From positions 1-64,000 of the forward strand of contig CAJUTV010000014.1 in assembly GCA_910589305.1 (NCBI GenBank): DNA of 64,000 nt, written 5' to 3'. The notes beneath the pieces are model-generated. The model saw only the letters and a program-made list of their open reading frames with translations, ran no database searches and was not told the DNA's origin. The stretch comes from an uncultured Lachnospira sp. Its GTDB lineage: Bacteria > Bacillota > Clostridia > Lachnospirales > Lachnospiraceae. Position 1 is the first letter of the stretch; every line of letters starts with the position of its first letter. This document shows positions 33,320 through 40,642 of the stretch, piece after piece. The position numbers were made by a program, and so were the translations under genes.

Positions 33320-33352
33320 AATCGAACGATTTTGTTAACAATTTCGTTCGAT
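33320..33352 (+). terminator. Terminator after the hemolysin III gene
   Basis: AATCGAACGA and TCGTTCGATT form a perfect ten-base stem followed by TAACTTTT. Confidence 0.75.
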
Positions 33353-33388
33353 TTAACTTTTAATAAAATTAAATATATTAAAAATTTC

Positions 33389-33515
33389 TTGCCTCTTATT
33401 ATTAAATATGATATATTAAACATACAAAAAGGAATAACCGCCCACAAAGTGGTTAGCCTTATTAGTAAGTTATAACCCTACCTAAACGGCTAAGTACAAG
33501 GTAGGGTCATTTATT
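33389..33515 (+). ncRNA. Antisense RNA antitoxin of type I TA module, copy 2
   Basis: Promoter TTGCCT at 33389-33394, 17 bases, TATATT at 33412-33417; start near 33424. The 5' part GGAATAACCGCCCACAAAGT is identical to copy 1. The terminator stem is ACCCTACCT (33475-33483) with AGGTAGGGT (33499-33507). Compared with copy 1 one G-C pair has become C-G on both sides, so pairing is kept while the loop has changed almost completely. Confidence 0.75.
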
Positions 33516-33606
33516 TTCGCTTGTTATTCCTATCTATGTAGGCAAGCAGCGCAATTAGGAAGTTACCGCCTAAAAATAACAGGCTTAAAACTTGGTATGT
33601 ATCCAT
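33511..33606 (-). CDS. Small hydrophobic holin-like toxin of a type I TA module, copy 2
   Basis: This 31-residue peptide is identical in sequence to that at 1483-1578 (MDTYQVLS start, DRNNKRK end), with the same RBS GAGGGGAGGTGG. Its promoter on the minus strand is TTGTCA at 33706-33701, 17 bases, TATATT at 33683-33678. The coding part is conserved at nucleotide level while flanks and loop regions have diverged, which suggests both cassettes are under selection. It sits at the edge of a relic-rich mobile region. If each antitoxin acts on both toxins, the loci cross-regulate. Confidence 0.85.
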   Translation of the reverse strand: MDTYQVLSLLFLGGNFLIALLAYIDRNNKRK

Positions 33607-33677
33607 CTGCACCACCTCCCCTCTTTTGTAAAAATTGGGAAGGCTACCACCTTGTAACACGATTACTCCACGTTAAT

Positions 33678-33706
33678 AATATAACATAATATTTTTCATA
33701 TGACAA
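33678..33706 (-). promoter_or_regulatory. Toxin promoter, copy 2
   Basis: TTGTCA, 17 bases, TATATT on the minus strand, aligned base for base with the promoter of copy 1. Confidence 0.7.
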
Positions 33707-33747
33707 TTTAATAATTTTAATTATAATCAAGTAGAGGAGATTTTCTC

Positions 33748-33883
33748 TCCTCTCTCATACCACCAGTACGTGCCGTTGGGCATACGGCGGTTCAACATAA
33801 CTTCAAAACGTGATGCTCATTATAATAGTCAAGACAGCTTACAAGTCCTGCTCTTCTTGTCGCTGATATAAAGACTCTCTTTT
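33748..33883 (-). pseudogene. 3' remnant of a group II intron (maturase end plus RNA tail)
   Basis: Read on the minus strand, the frame RVFISATRRAGLVSCLDYYN followed by EHHVLKLC and TGA (33792-33794) is the typical C-terminus of an intron-encoded reverse transcriptase/maturase. Directly behind the stop comes GAACCGCCGTATGCC, CAACGGCACGTACTGGTGG and TATGAGAGAGG, a hairpin segment characteristic of the region between the maturase gene and the 3' domains of these introns. Everything upstream of the last 30 residues is missing. It abuts the second toxin-antitoxin cassette. Confidence 0.65.
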
Positions 33884-33898
33884 CCTACATGGCTACAG

Positions 33899-34076
33899 TC
33901 AGACAATAGAATTTTTTTCAAAGTATTTTGTTGGGATTTTGCCGCAAATTGTTCGATAACCCTTTGCTTTCAGTTTCTCATTCATCCCCGATAATCTTGT
34001 AGGCATAACTCGTATATACACCAAGCATTTCATCCACTTCCTCTGCCGTTATATACATTTTCTTTCTATTTTCCAT
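33899..34076 (-). pseudogene. Excisionase-like HTH protein, frameshifted
   Basis: RBS AAAGGACAGGACT precedes ATG at 34076, then MENRKKMYITAEEVDEMLGV and YTSYAYKII. The frame breaks there (IIGDE, stop). One frame over the protein goes on as MNEKLKAKGYRTICGKIPTK, YFEKNSIV, stop at 33899. The combined sequence is that of small MerR-like excisionase/helix-turn-helix proteins of Lachnospiraceae integrative elements. About two bases have been lost at the junction. A promoter-like TTGACA lies at 34162-34157. Confidence 0.65.
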
Positions 34077-34255
34077 ATAGTCCTGTCCTTTCACTATTTT
34101 ATTATTGATACACATAGGTGTTCTTATATTTTCATTGCACAGTACACTTTTATGAATGTCAAGTATTTATTTTAAATTTATATACATAAATGTGTTCTAA
34201 TGTGCTAAAATTGAACTAAACACTAACGAAAATCACAAAAATTGGAGGTATTGGC

Positions 34256-34375
34256 ATGACTACTGGGGAAAAGATTAAACATTTTCGGAATTTGCGTGGC
34301 ATATCACAGCAGACACTAGGTCAACTTTCTGGCATTAACTCCGCCACAATTAAAATATATCCCGAAAATGAATAA
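34256..34375 (+). pseudogene. Truncated XRE-family regulator
   Basis: GGAGG lies eight bases before the ATG. The 39-residue reading frame begins MTTGEKIKHFRNLRGISQQT, then LGQLSGINSATIKIYPENE and a stop. The first 33 residues are a standard XRE HTH of mobile-element regulators, but the third helix is cut off and the usual rest of the protein (about 70 residues) is missing. It is a relic belonging to the same decayed element as the neighbours. Confidence 0.7.
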
Positions 34376-34408
34376 ACTAAAGCTACATTCGCCAAAAGGG
34401 AGTACATT

Positions 34409-34999
34409 ATGATTAAAAAAAGTATCCTAAAAGAAATTGATAAAGCAATAAAAAACATTTGGCTTCATAATATCTGCACTGATTATGGTAATGGCTTTCT
34501 AATAAAAGAAGCAAGCCTTCAATGCAGTTTATATCACCATTTGCAAAACGAATTGAATCCTTTGCTTCAACAAAATCGGTTATATATTTATCCCGAATTT
34601 TATTTTAAAGAGCTAAAATTTTTTGCAGATTTAGTAATTGTTAAAATGGATATGACATTAGAAAAGACATGGTTGTCCGAAAAAAGGACTGACATAGCTG
34701 CTATTATTGAATTAAAATATGATGGTGGAAACGCCGATTACATCAAAACCGATATGACAAAATTGAGAGAATATGTGCATTGGTTAAATTATGACTGCCA
34801 ATATTATTTTGGTGTAATCTATGAAAATGATTGTGAATGGTTGCATTGGTTTGATAAGCGAAGTACCAATAATTGGGCAAATGGGCGTTTAACAGAATTA
34901 AATGCAGGATATTTAGGAGAAACCATGTATTTTGAAGTAAACTCATATAACAATATGAACTTTCAGCACAAGAGAACTCCTTGTAATGTGGTGTTTTAA
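34409..34999 (+). CDS. Putative PD-(D/E)XK-type nuclease-like protein
   Basis: This 196-residue protein has RBS AAAGGGAG before the ATG. The middle shows the order of a PD-(D/E)XK core: E in YIYPEFYFKELKFF, D in ADLVIVKM, and after a short insert E-x-K in AAIIELKYDGG, each in a hydrophobic strand. A helix with DMTKLREYV follows, as in many such nucleases. I do not recognise the family. It sits at the end of mobile-element relics and is followed by a strong terminator, so it may be surviving cargo with a role in DNA defence or repair. Catalysis is only inferred. Confidence 0.55.
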   Translation: MIKKSILKEIDKAIKNIWLHNICTDYGNGFLIKEASLQCSLYHHLQNELNPLLQQNRLYIYPEFYFKELKFFADLVIVKMDMTLEKTWLSEKRTDIAAIIELKYDGGNADYIKTDMTKLREYVHWLNYDCQYYFGVIYENDCEWLHWFDKRSTNNWANGRLTELNAGYLGETMYFEVNSYNNMNFQHKRTPCNVVF

Positions 35000-35083
35000 T
35001 ACATATCAGGTATCATGATACCCGACAAAAATCCAGTATTTATCAGATAATTAGAGCCATTTTAGAACCAACAGGCATAAATC

Positions 35084-35122
35084 AATCTCGGAAACGCCCA
35101 TTTTATCAGCATTTCCGAGATT
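35084..35122. terminator. Bidirectional terminator
   Basis: AATCTCGGAAA and TTTCCGAGATT form an 11-base perfect stem followed by TTATCTG. It serves the converging nuclease-like and GH13 genes. A 14-base palindrome GGTATCATGATACC lies at 35009-35022. Confidence 0.8.
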
Positions 35123-35143
35123 TTATCTGTTACTCGAACTCAA

Positions 35144-36490
35144 TCAACACTCCGTCTTCCAAAAAGCACACGAATATGGAGGCAAATCGCTTCCTCCGCC
35201 AAAATCGTGATTTTCACCTGTTATCAAATCTTGTCCCATTCCTGCTCTTGCATTAAAATCTGCATGATACACAGAACTGTCTGCATTAATAGCAACAAGA
35301 ACGCGCTCTCCGTCATATTCCCGCTCAAATATCAACTGCTTTGGCATAACTAGAATATTCTTATAACTTCCATAACACAATGCTTTGCTTGAAGTTCTTG
35401 CTTTGGCAAGTTTGCTTATCCATTCTGTTAAATCATTGCTTTCTGGCTTTTCAATGGCTGGACGAAGATTCGGGTCTCCGTCTTTTTTATCTCCTGTAAC
35501 GCCCCATTCACTTCCATAATAAACGGCAGGTATTCCAGGCATACCAAATATCAAACCATAGATAGGCTGTACATGTTTTTTATCTTCCAATATCGTAGCA
35601 ATTCTGCTTACATCATGGTTATCTACAAAACTAAGCAATTGCTTGCCTGTATACAAGCACCATTGCTCATTGCCAAACTGACGGTTTAAGCTATATGAAA
35701 TCTCGTGCATATTGCTAGAGTTAAAACTTGAATACAATCCTTTATAACACTCATAATTTGTCACACTATGACAAGCATTATCATTCATCCATTTATTGTA
35801 ATCGCCATGCAATGTTTCACCCATAAGGAAAAATTCAGGTTTTACAGTATTTGCAAAATTTCTAAGTTCGCCAAGAAATCCTAAATCAAGACAGTAAGCA
35901 ACATCAAGCCTTAAACCATCTATATCATAATCATCTACCCAGCCCCGAATGGCATCAAACAAATAATTTTTCACTTCTGGATTATGCAGATTTAATTTTA
36001 CTAACTCGTTGCATCCTTCCCATGCTTCATACCAAAAACCATCATTATAGTTGCTGTTGCCGTCAAATGAAATATGAAACCAATCTTTATAAGGGCTGTC
36101 CCACTTTTTTTCCTTAACGTCTAAAAATCCTTTAAATCCACGTCCTACGTGGTTAAACACACCATCAAGCATAACTTTCATACCTGCTTCATGGATTGCC
36201 TCGCAAACTTTTTTAAAATCTTCATTTGTGCCAAGTCTTATGTCAATTTTATTGTAATCTCTTGTATCATAGCCATGTGCATCACTTTCAAATATAGGAT
36301 TAAACAATATACATGTTGCACCCAATTCTTTGATATGAGGTATCCAATCTAGCACTCTTAAAATTCTATGCTCGCTTACCTCTTTATCCACTTCTTCCTG
36401 CGATACATCACTTGCGCTTAAATTGCCAAGCGGCGCCCCGCAAAGCCCTAACGGATATATCTGATAAATTACAGCCTCATTAAACCACAT
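35144..36490 (-). CDS. GH13 alpha-amylase-family enzyme, cytoplasmic
   Basis: This 448-residue protein lacks a signal peptide. The GH13 regions are in order: DGVFNHVG (region I), DGLRLDVA with the nucleophile Asp (II), FLMGETLHGD with the acid/base Glu (III), and LSFVDNHDVSR with the third carboxylate (IV). It is shorter than cyclomaltodextrinases and resembles small intracellular maltogenic or oligo-glucan hydrolases. It probably degrades malto-oligosaccharides or glycogen fragments, which fits the glycogen phosphorylase gene nearby. RBS GGAG. A leader hairpin repeat lies before the start. Confidence 0.9.
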   Translation of the reverse strand: MWFNEAVIYQIYPLGLCGAPLGNLSASDVSQEEVDKEVSEHRILRVLDWIPHIKELGATCILFNPIFESDAHGYDTRDYNKIDIRLGTNEDFKKVCEAIHEAGMKVMLDGVFNHVGRGFKGFLDVKEKKWDSPYKDWFHISFDGNSNYNDGFWYEAWEGCNELVKLNLHNPEVKNYLFDAIRGWVDDYDIDGLRLDVAYCLDLGFLGELRNFANTVKPEFFLMGETLHGDYNKWMNDNACHSVTNYECYKGLYSSFNSSNMHEISYSLNRQFGNEQWCLYTGKQLLSFVDNHDVSRIATILEDKKHVQPIYGLIFGMPGIPAVYYGSEWGVTGDKKDGDPNLRPAIEKPESNDLTEWISKLAKARTSSKALCYGSYKNILVMPKQLIFEREYDGERVLVAINADSSVYHADFNARAGMGQDLITGENHDFGGGSDLPPYSCAFWKTEC

Positions 36491-36496
36491 TTTCTT

Positions 36497-36562
36497 TCTC
36501 CATTTCTGCGTTACTTTTAACTAAAACAAGCTTTTGTCAAGCAACGCGTAGACATAAACTTG
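36497..36562 (-). repeat. 5'-leader hairpin repeat, copy 2
   Basis: Read with the gene: GCAAGTTTATGTCTACGCGT, TGCTTGACAAAAGCTTG and AAAAGTAACGCAGAAATGG. It aligns with the leaders at 32.2 and 59.7 kb and ends just before the RBS of the GH13 gene. Confidence 0.5.
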
Positions 36563-36659
36563 CATTTGACTTTGCTAACCGTCTCTAATTATACTCCTTT
36601 ATGGACATCCTGTCAAAAAACAATCCTATATATCATTACAAATCTGCAAATTAAATATA

Positions 36660-36800
36660 TATGTACATGGGGATGCCACGAAAATCGTAACACCCCCACT
36701 ATCTATAATGAAGCACCTTCAAAAAACCGTATATCACCCATTGAAAGAACGCCCCTGCCTAAGCAAAGGCGCCTATTTCCAAATCTGTCAATACCAACAG
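36660..36800. other. GC-rich structured island in an intergenic region
   Basis: Between the GH13 and SpoIIQ-like genes a GC-rich patch stands out from AT-rich surroundings. It contains GGGGATG / CACCCCC arms enclosing ACGA / TCGT, and a second block GCCTAAGCAAAGGC. No open frame of note crosses it. A structured RNA is possible, on either strand, but it does not match a family I know. Confidence 0.35.
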
Positions 36801-36865
36801 TACCATTACTAATAACTTGTATAATTTAATCAGGTGCTTATTATCTTAAAGTAACTAATTATTTT

Positions 36866-37723
36866 TTATTCTTGAGCTAAGAAATTATTAGGGTCTACAG
36901 GAACATCATCCTTTGTCACCATAAAATAAAGCATAGGACCTTCTTCTTTATAATATGCTGTAGGCTCTGATACGGTTCCAAGAAGTTGCTCTTTGCTGAC
37001 AACATCACCTGCTTTTACATTAACATCATTCATCAGTCCATATGTCACAACATAGCCATTTCCAACTGCAATACGAACAGTCTTACCTGTCTCTGTGCTG
37101 TCTGTTACACTCTCAACGATGCCGTCGGCTGCAACGCCTACTTTTGTTCCTACATCAGCTGATATACACATAGCAGGATTACATTTATAGGCTCCTAGCG
37201 TCTTAAAATATATAGTATTATCCATACTATACTTTAATGCAATAGGACCGCTTACAGGCCATAATAATTCACTTGTTTCATCAAATGAATAATTTGTCAA
37301 AGGGTCCATCTTTGCATCTGCGCCCACATTAGCAACATCAGGTTCCGTTTTCTCTGTTGGTTTTTGCGTATTTTCGGTTGCAGGTTCTGTAACTGGCTGC
37401 GTTTCACCATTTGCTAAATCTTGTTGATTATTTTCCATACCAACATTATCTTTTTCATTGACATCGCCTCTAAATATACTCTCTGTATCTTTGCTTACCT
37501 CGTCTGCATCTTCAACATTAAATCCTACAATGTTATCCAATCCATTATTATTTGAATCTTCACTATTTTGTTCGTTTAAATCAACCACATTATTTTTTAT
37601 CTCTTTATTATCCTTCGTACCTGAAATCACTGAGAATACACCAATTCCCAATGTACATACTAATGCCCCTACGACACATATTGACACAATTTTTTCTTTA
37701 TTTTTTCTGCCATTGACTTTCAT
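36866..37723 (-). CDS. SpoIIQ-like membrane protein with degenerate LytM/M23 domain
   Basis: The start at 37723 has GGAGGTTAAT ahead. The 285-residue protein has one N-terminal membrane segment (IVSICVVGALVCTLGIGVFS), an acidic Asn/Glu-rich linker with PVTEPATENTQKPTEKTEP, and a C-terminal LytM fold (LLWPVSGPIALKYS, GIVESVTDSTETGKTVRIAV, GDVVSKEQLLGTV). The M23 zinc ligands are gone: the HxxxD site reads NPAMCISAD and the HxH site reads PMLYF. It cannot be an active endopeptidase. With the SpoIID-like gene 71 bases upstream it recalls the SpoIID/SpoIIQ pair of engulfment, here possibly repurposed. Confidence 0.75.
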   Translation of the reverse strand: MKVNGRKNKEKIVSICVVGALVCTLGIGVFSVISGTKDNKEIKNNVVDLNEQNSEDSNNNGLDNIVGFNVEDADEVSKDTESIFRGDVNEKDNVGMENNQQDLANGETQPVTEPATENTQKPTEKTEPDVANVGADAKMDPLTNYSFDETSELLWPVSGPIALKYSMDNTIYFKTLGAYKCNPAMCISADVGTKVGVAADGIVESVTDSTETGKTVRIAVGNGYVVTYGLMNDVNVKAGDVVSKEQLLGTVSEPTAYYKEEGPMLYFMVTKDDVPVDPNNFLAQE

Positions 37724-37794
37724 ATTAACCTCCATTTCTGCCTTTCTTGCATCTTGATGTTAATATGTTGCCCTAATATGTCATAATTATTCAA

Positions 37795-38733
37795 TTATTC
37801 GAGGCTTATTATTTCTACATTGTCAAAAAAATTCTGTATAATATCTGTATATGTACTATCTTCTGCTGCCATGCTGTTTGCAGTATTTAAGCTCATTCCC
37901 AAACCTGTTCCATCACCTTTTGAGACAATCCGAACACTTCCTTCATTGCTTGTTTCAATCGTAAAAAATGCAGATTTTACACCTACCATTGACGCAAATG
38001 CTTCTCCGCCAATAACTGCATTTCCAATCTGTAATTTTACAATATATCCATCTTCTGTTTTTGATACAATTTGAATATCTTGTGCAGCATTGTCTTCACG
38101 AATATTTGCATTTTTATATTTATTATTAATTAGTTTTGCCAATTCCTTTCCTTTAAATGTAACATGTGTATAAAAATTTTCATTTTCCATATCTTTTGAA
38201 CAATCAACTTCCTTTAAATACGCATATTCTTCACCTAAATATTTACTGCCGGAAAGCGTTTTTCCATTGGTCAATCTTGTAAACCTTGCATCAATCAAAT
38301 TTCCTGAATATTTAATAACACGCTGTCCTGTTGCAGACACGCTTTCTTTAATGATTTGCGCTCTTTCCTGATAACTGCTGCCCCATTCATCTCTCATTTC
38401 AGATGAAGTATAATAATTCATGGATAACTCATCGCTGTCTATCTCTTTTTTATCCCCCATTATACGATATATATTTGTTCTTACTAAAATACCAAGTGCT
38501 TTAAGCATTTCAGGTTTATCATTTTCTTCATATATACTTGCAAGTACCATTTCCACAAATTTATTGACTTCAACGGTTTTCACTGCACTGCCATATTGCA
38601 CATTGACTCTTGGACCATAAATTTCGCCGCTCTCAAATTCGGTATCTGCTTTTCCTGATACTGCAAGCGTAATTAACGCTGGCAGGCACAAATATACGCA
38701 TATTACAACTATCCAAATCAATGTTTTTTTCAT
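37795..38733 (-). CDS. SpoIID/LytB-domain protein with altered catalytic positions
   Basis: This 312-residue protein has an N-terminal membrane anchor (TLIWIVVICVYLCLPALITL) followed by a SpoIID/LytB-type domain (VNKFVEMVLAS, KPEMLKALGILVRTN, ALGILVRTNIYR, GDGTGLGMSLNTANSMA). In active SpoIID a glutamate stands in EMP after VAS; here the corresponding bases encode LASIYE, and the GHGVGMSQ motif reads GTGLGMSL. By alignment by eye both hallmark positions are changed, so lytic transglycosylase activity is doubtful. It forms a two-gene unit with the SpoIIQ-like gene and would act at the cell envelope. Confidence 0.75.
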   Translation of the reverse strand: MKKTLIWIVVICVYLCLPALITLAVSGKADTEFESGEIYGPRVNVQYGSAVKTVEVNKFVEMVLASIYEENDKPEMLKALGILVRTNIYRIMGDKKEIDSDELSMNYYTSSEMRDEWGSSYQERAQIIKESVSATGQRVIKYSGNLIDARFTRLTNGKTLSGSKYLGEEYAYLKEVDCSKDMENENFYTHVTFKGKELAKLINNKYKNANIREDNAAQDIQIVSKTEDGYIVKLQIGNAVIGGEAFASMVGVKSAFFTIETSNEGSVRIVSKGDGTGLGMSLNTANSMAAEDSTYTDIIQNFFDNVEIISLE

Positions 38734-38812
38734 TATTACAACAATGCTCCTTTCTCAGTCTGCAAATTTGTGTCTTATCAAACAAACATTTATAATCTGC
38801 TTTACTGCTTGC

Positions 38813-40306
38813 TTACAATCTTTTTTCTTGCTCTGCCTGAATGTCTTTAAAGTTTGACAGCATTGGTTTTAAATCTGTCTGCCCTTTAAATTTTCGCTTG
38901 CTGTAATTATTTGTAATTGCCATTACTGTTCCTGACAGTGATAATACACCAATCAGGTTTGGAATTGCCATTAATCCATTAAATGTATCGGATAAATCAA
39001 TAACCAAATCTGCATTTAATGCAGAACCTATCACAATAATTGCTATAAAAATTACTTTATATACGATTGTTGCTTTCGTTCCAAAAAGATACTCCCATGC
39101 TTTTGTTCCATAATAACTCCAGCCAAGAACGGTTGAAAATGCAAATAATGTCACTGCAACAGCAATAAATATTCCGCCTATAGAGCCAAAAGAATTGGTA
39201 AATGCTTCTGTTGCAAGCCCTAATTTTGATGCGCCTGTAATTGAAGCACCTGTGTCAAGGTCAACGATTCCTGTAGTAAGAATAAGTAATGCTGTGAGTG
39301 TACATACAATCATTGTATCAAAAAACACTTCAAATATACCCCATAATCCTTGTGTTACAGGCTCTTTTACATTAGAAGCCGAATGAACCATAACCGATGA
39401 ACCTAAACCAGCCTCATTTGAAAATACACCTCTCTTAAATCCCCAAGTGATAGCCTGTTTGATAACAGCTCCCCCTACACCGCCTGCAACAGCAGTCATA
39501 CTGAACGCATTTCTAAAAATTGCTGAAAATGCAGGAATAACCATATCTGCATTCATAATGATAATAATCAATGTACCTACTATGTAAAAACCTGCCATAA
39601 ATGGAACAATTTTTTCATTTGCCTTCGCTATTCTTGTAAGTCCTCCAACAATAACAAGCGCAGCTACAATTGCTATAATAACGCCAACTATCACACCATC
39701 TTTTTTAGCATCTCCTGTAAAAGTAAACACATTTGCTATACCTTCTCTGATTGACGCTACCTGTCCCATATTACCTATGCCAAAAGAAGCAAATATTGCA
39801 AATATTGAAAAGAATACCGCAAGTACTTTTCCAAGTATGGCACAATGTTTTTTACTGCCAAGACCATTTTTAAGGTAATACATAGCGCCGCCGCACCATT
39901 CGCCTAACTCATTTCTTCTCCTGTAAAATATACCTAACACATTTTCTGAATAATTGGTCATCATACCAAATATGGCGGCTACCCACATCCAAAATACCGC
40001 ACCTGGTCCGCCCATTGTTATTGCGTAGGCAATACCCGCTATATTTCCTGTGCCAATCGTTGCAGACAGTGCTGTACATAATGCCTGAAACTGAGAAATT
40101 GAATTTTTATCATCACTTTTTAATATATCTTTTTTCTTAAATAAACCGCCAATGGTTTCTTTTATCATATGTCCAAAATGAGTAAACTGAAAACCCTTTG
40201 TCAATACGGTCATCAATACGCCTGTACCTATCAAAAGCACCAATGCAGGTATACCCCAGACAATATTATTTATAAAACTATTTATCTCTCCAATTTTTTC
40301 TACCAT
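38813..40306 (-). CDS. Sodium:alanine symporter (AGCS family)
   Basis: This 497-residue membrane protein has about eleven segments. Family signatures are GFQFTHFGHMIKETIGG, FQALCTALSATIGTGNIAGI, GGPGAVFWMWVAAIFGM, and KRGVFSNEAGLGSSVMVHSA. It imports alanine or glycine with sodium ions. No neighbouring gene hints at a special role; the upstream unit is glycogen phosphorylase and the downstream unit the SpoIID-like gene, both with their own signals. Confidence 0.95.
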   Translation of the reverse strand: MVEKIGEINSFINNIVWGIPALVLLIGTGVLMTVLTKGFQFTHFGHMIKETIGGLFKKKDILKSDDKNSISQFQALCTALSATIGTGNIAGIAYAITMGGPGAVFWMWVAAIFGMMTNYSENVLGIFYRRRNELGEWCGGAMYYLKNGLGSKKHCAILGKVLAVFFSIFAIFASFGIGNMGQVASIREGIANVFTFTGDAKKDGVIVGVIIAIVAALVIVGGLTRIAKANEKIVPFMAGFYIVGTLIIIIMNADMVIPAFSAIFRNAFSMTAVAGGVGGAVIKQAITWGFKRGVFSNEAGLGSSVMVHSASNVKEPVTQGLWGIFEVFFDTMIVCTLTALLILTTGIVDLDTGASITGASKLGLATEAFTNSFGSIGGIFIAVAVTLFAFSTVLGWSYYGTKAWEYLFGTKATIVYKVIFIAIIVIGSALNADLVIDLSDTFNGLMAIPNLIGVLSLSGTVMAITNNYSKRKFKGQTDLKPMLSNFKDIQAEQEKRL

Positions 40307-40410
40307 AAAAATCCATACCTTTCCAAAATTGCAAATTTATATAATCAAATACCTGCTGCACAGCAAATATTTGATTTTCGCGGCAGTTCTTGCTCGCAAA
40401 AATAAAATAA

Positions 40411-40469
40411 TGCTGCACACATTATGATAGTAGCCCCTACTGGCTATAATATTCACAAAGTGTGCAGCA
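40411..40469 (-). terminator. Terminator downstream of glycogen phosphorylase
   Basis: TGCTGCACAC and GTGTGCAGCA make a ten-base perfect stem with a 39-base loop. On the minus strand TTATTTTATTTTTG follows, so it ends the glgP transcript after the multi-hairpin repeat. Confidence 0.75.
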
Positions 40470-40516
40470 TATTCTTTTTGACTTAAATGTTCTTCATTAT
40501 TTATTTGCCAAGCGAT

Positions 40517-40642
40517 ATGTTAAAAGATATTTACAATCCGCTTAACTACTTGTTCAAATCATCGAACTATTATCGCAACGCAAGTCCCTATTCCGCTTAT
40601 GCCTATGTGACACTGAAGTGGGACTTCCTCAATGAGATTAAA
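40517..40642 (+). repeat. Multi-hairpin repeat, copy J
   Basis: GTTAAAAGATATTTACAATC, TTGTTCAAATCATCGAACTA, AACGCAAGTCCCTATTCCGC and a tail GTGGGACTTCCTCAATGAGA with TTAAA. Its final bases include the stop codon (TAA) of the glycogen phosphorylase gene on the other strand. Confidence 0.75.

Noticed and set aside
38786..38816. Further fragment of the multi-hairpin repeat
   Set aside because: TTATAATCTGCTTTACTGC resembles part of copy F, but the match is too short to call in AT-rich sequence.
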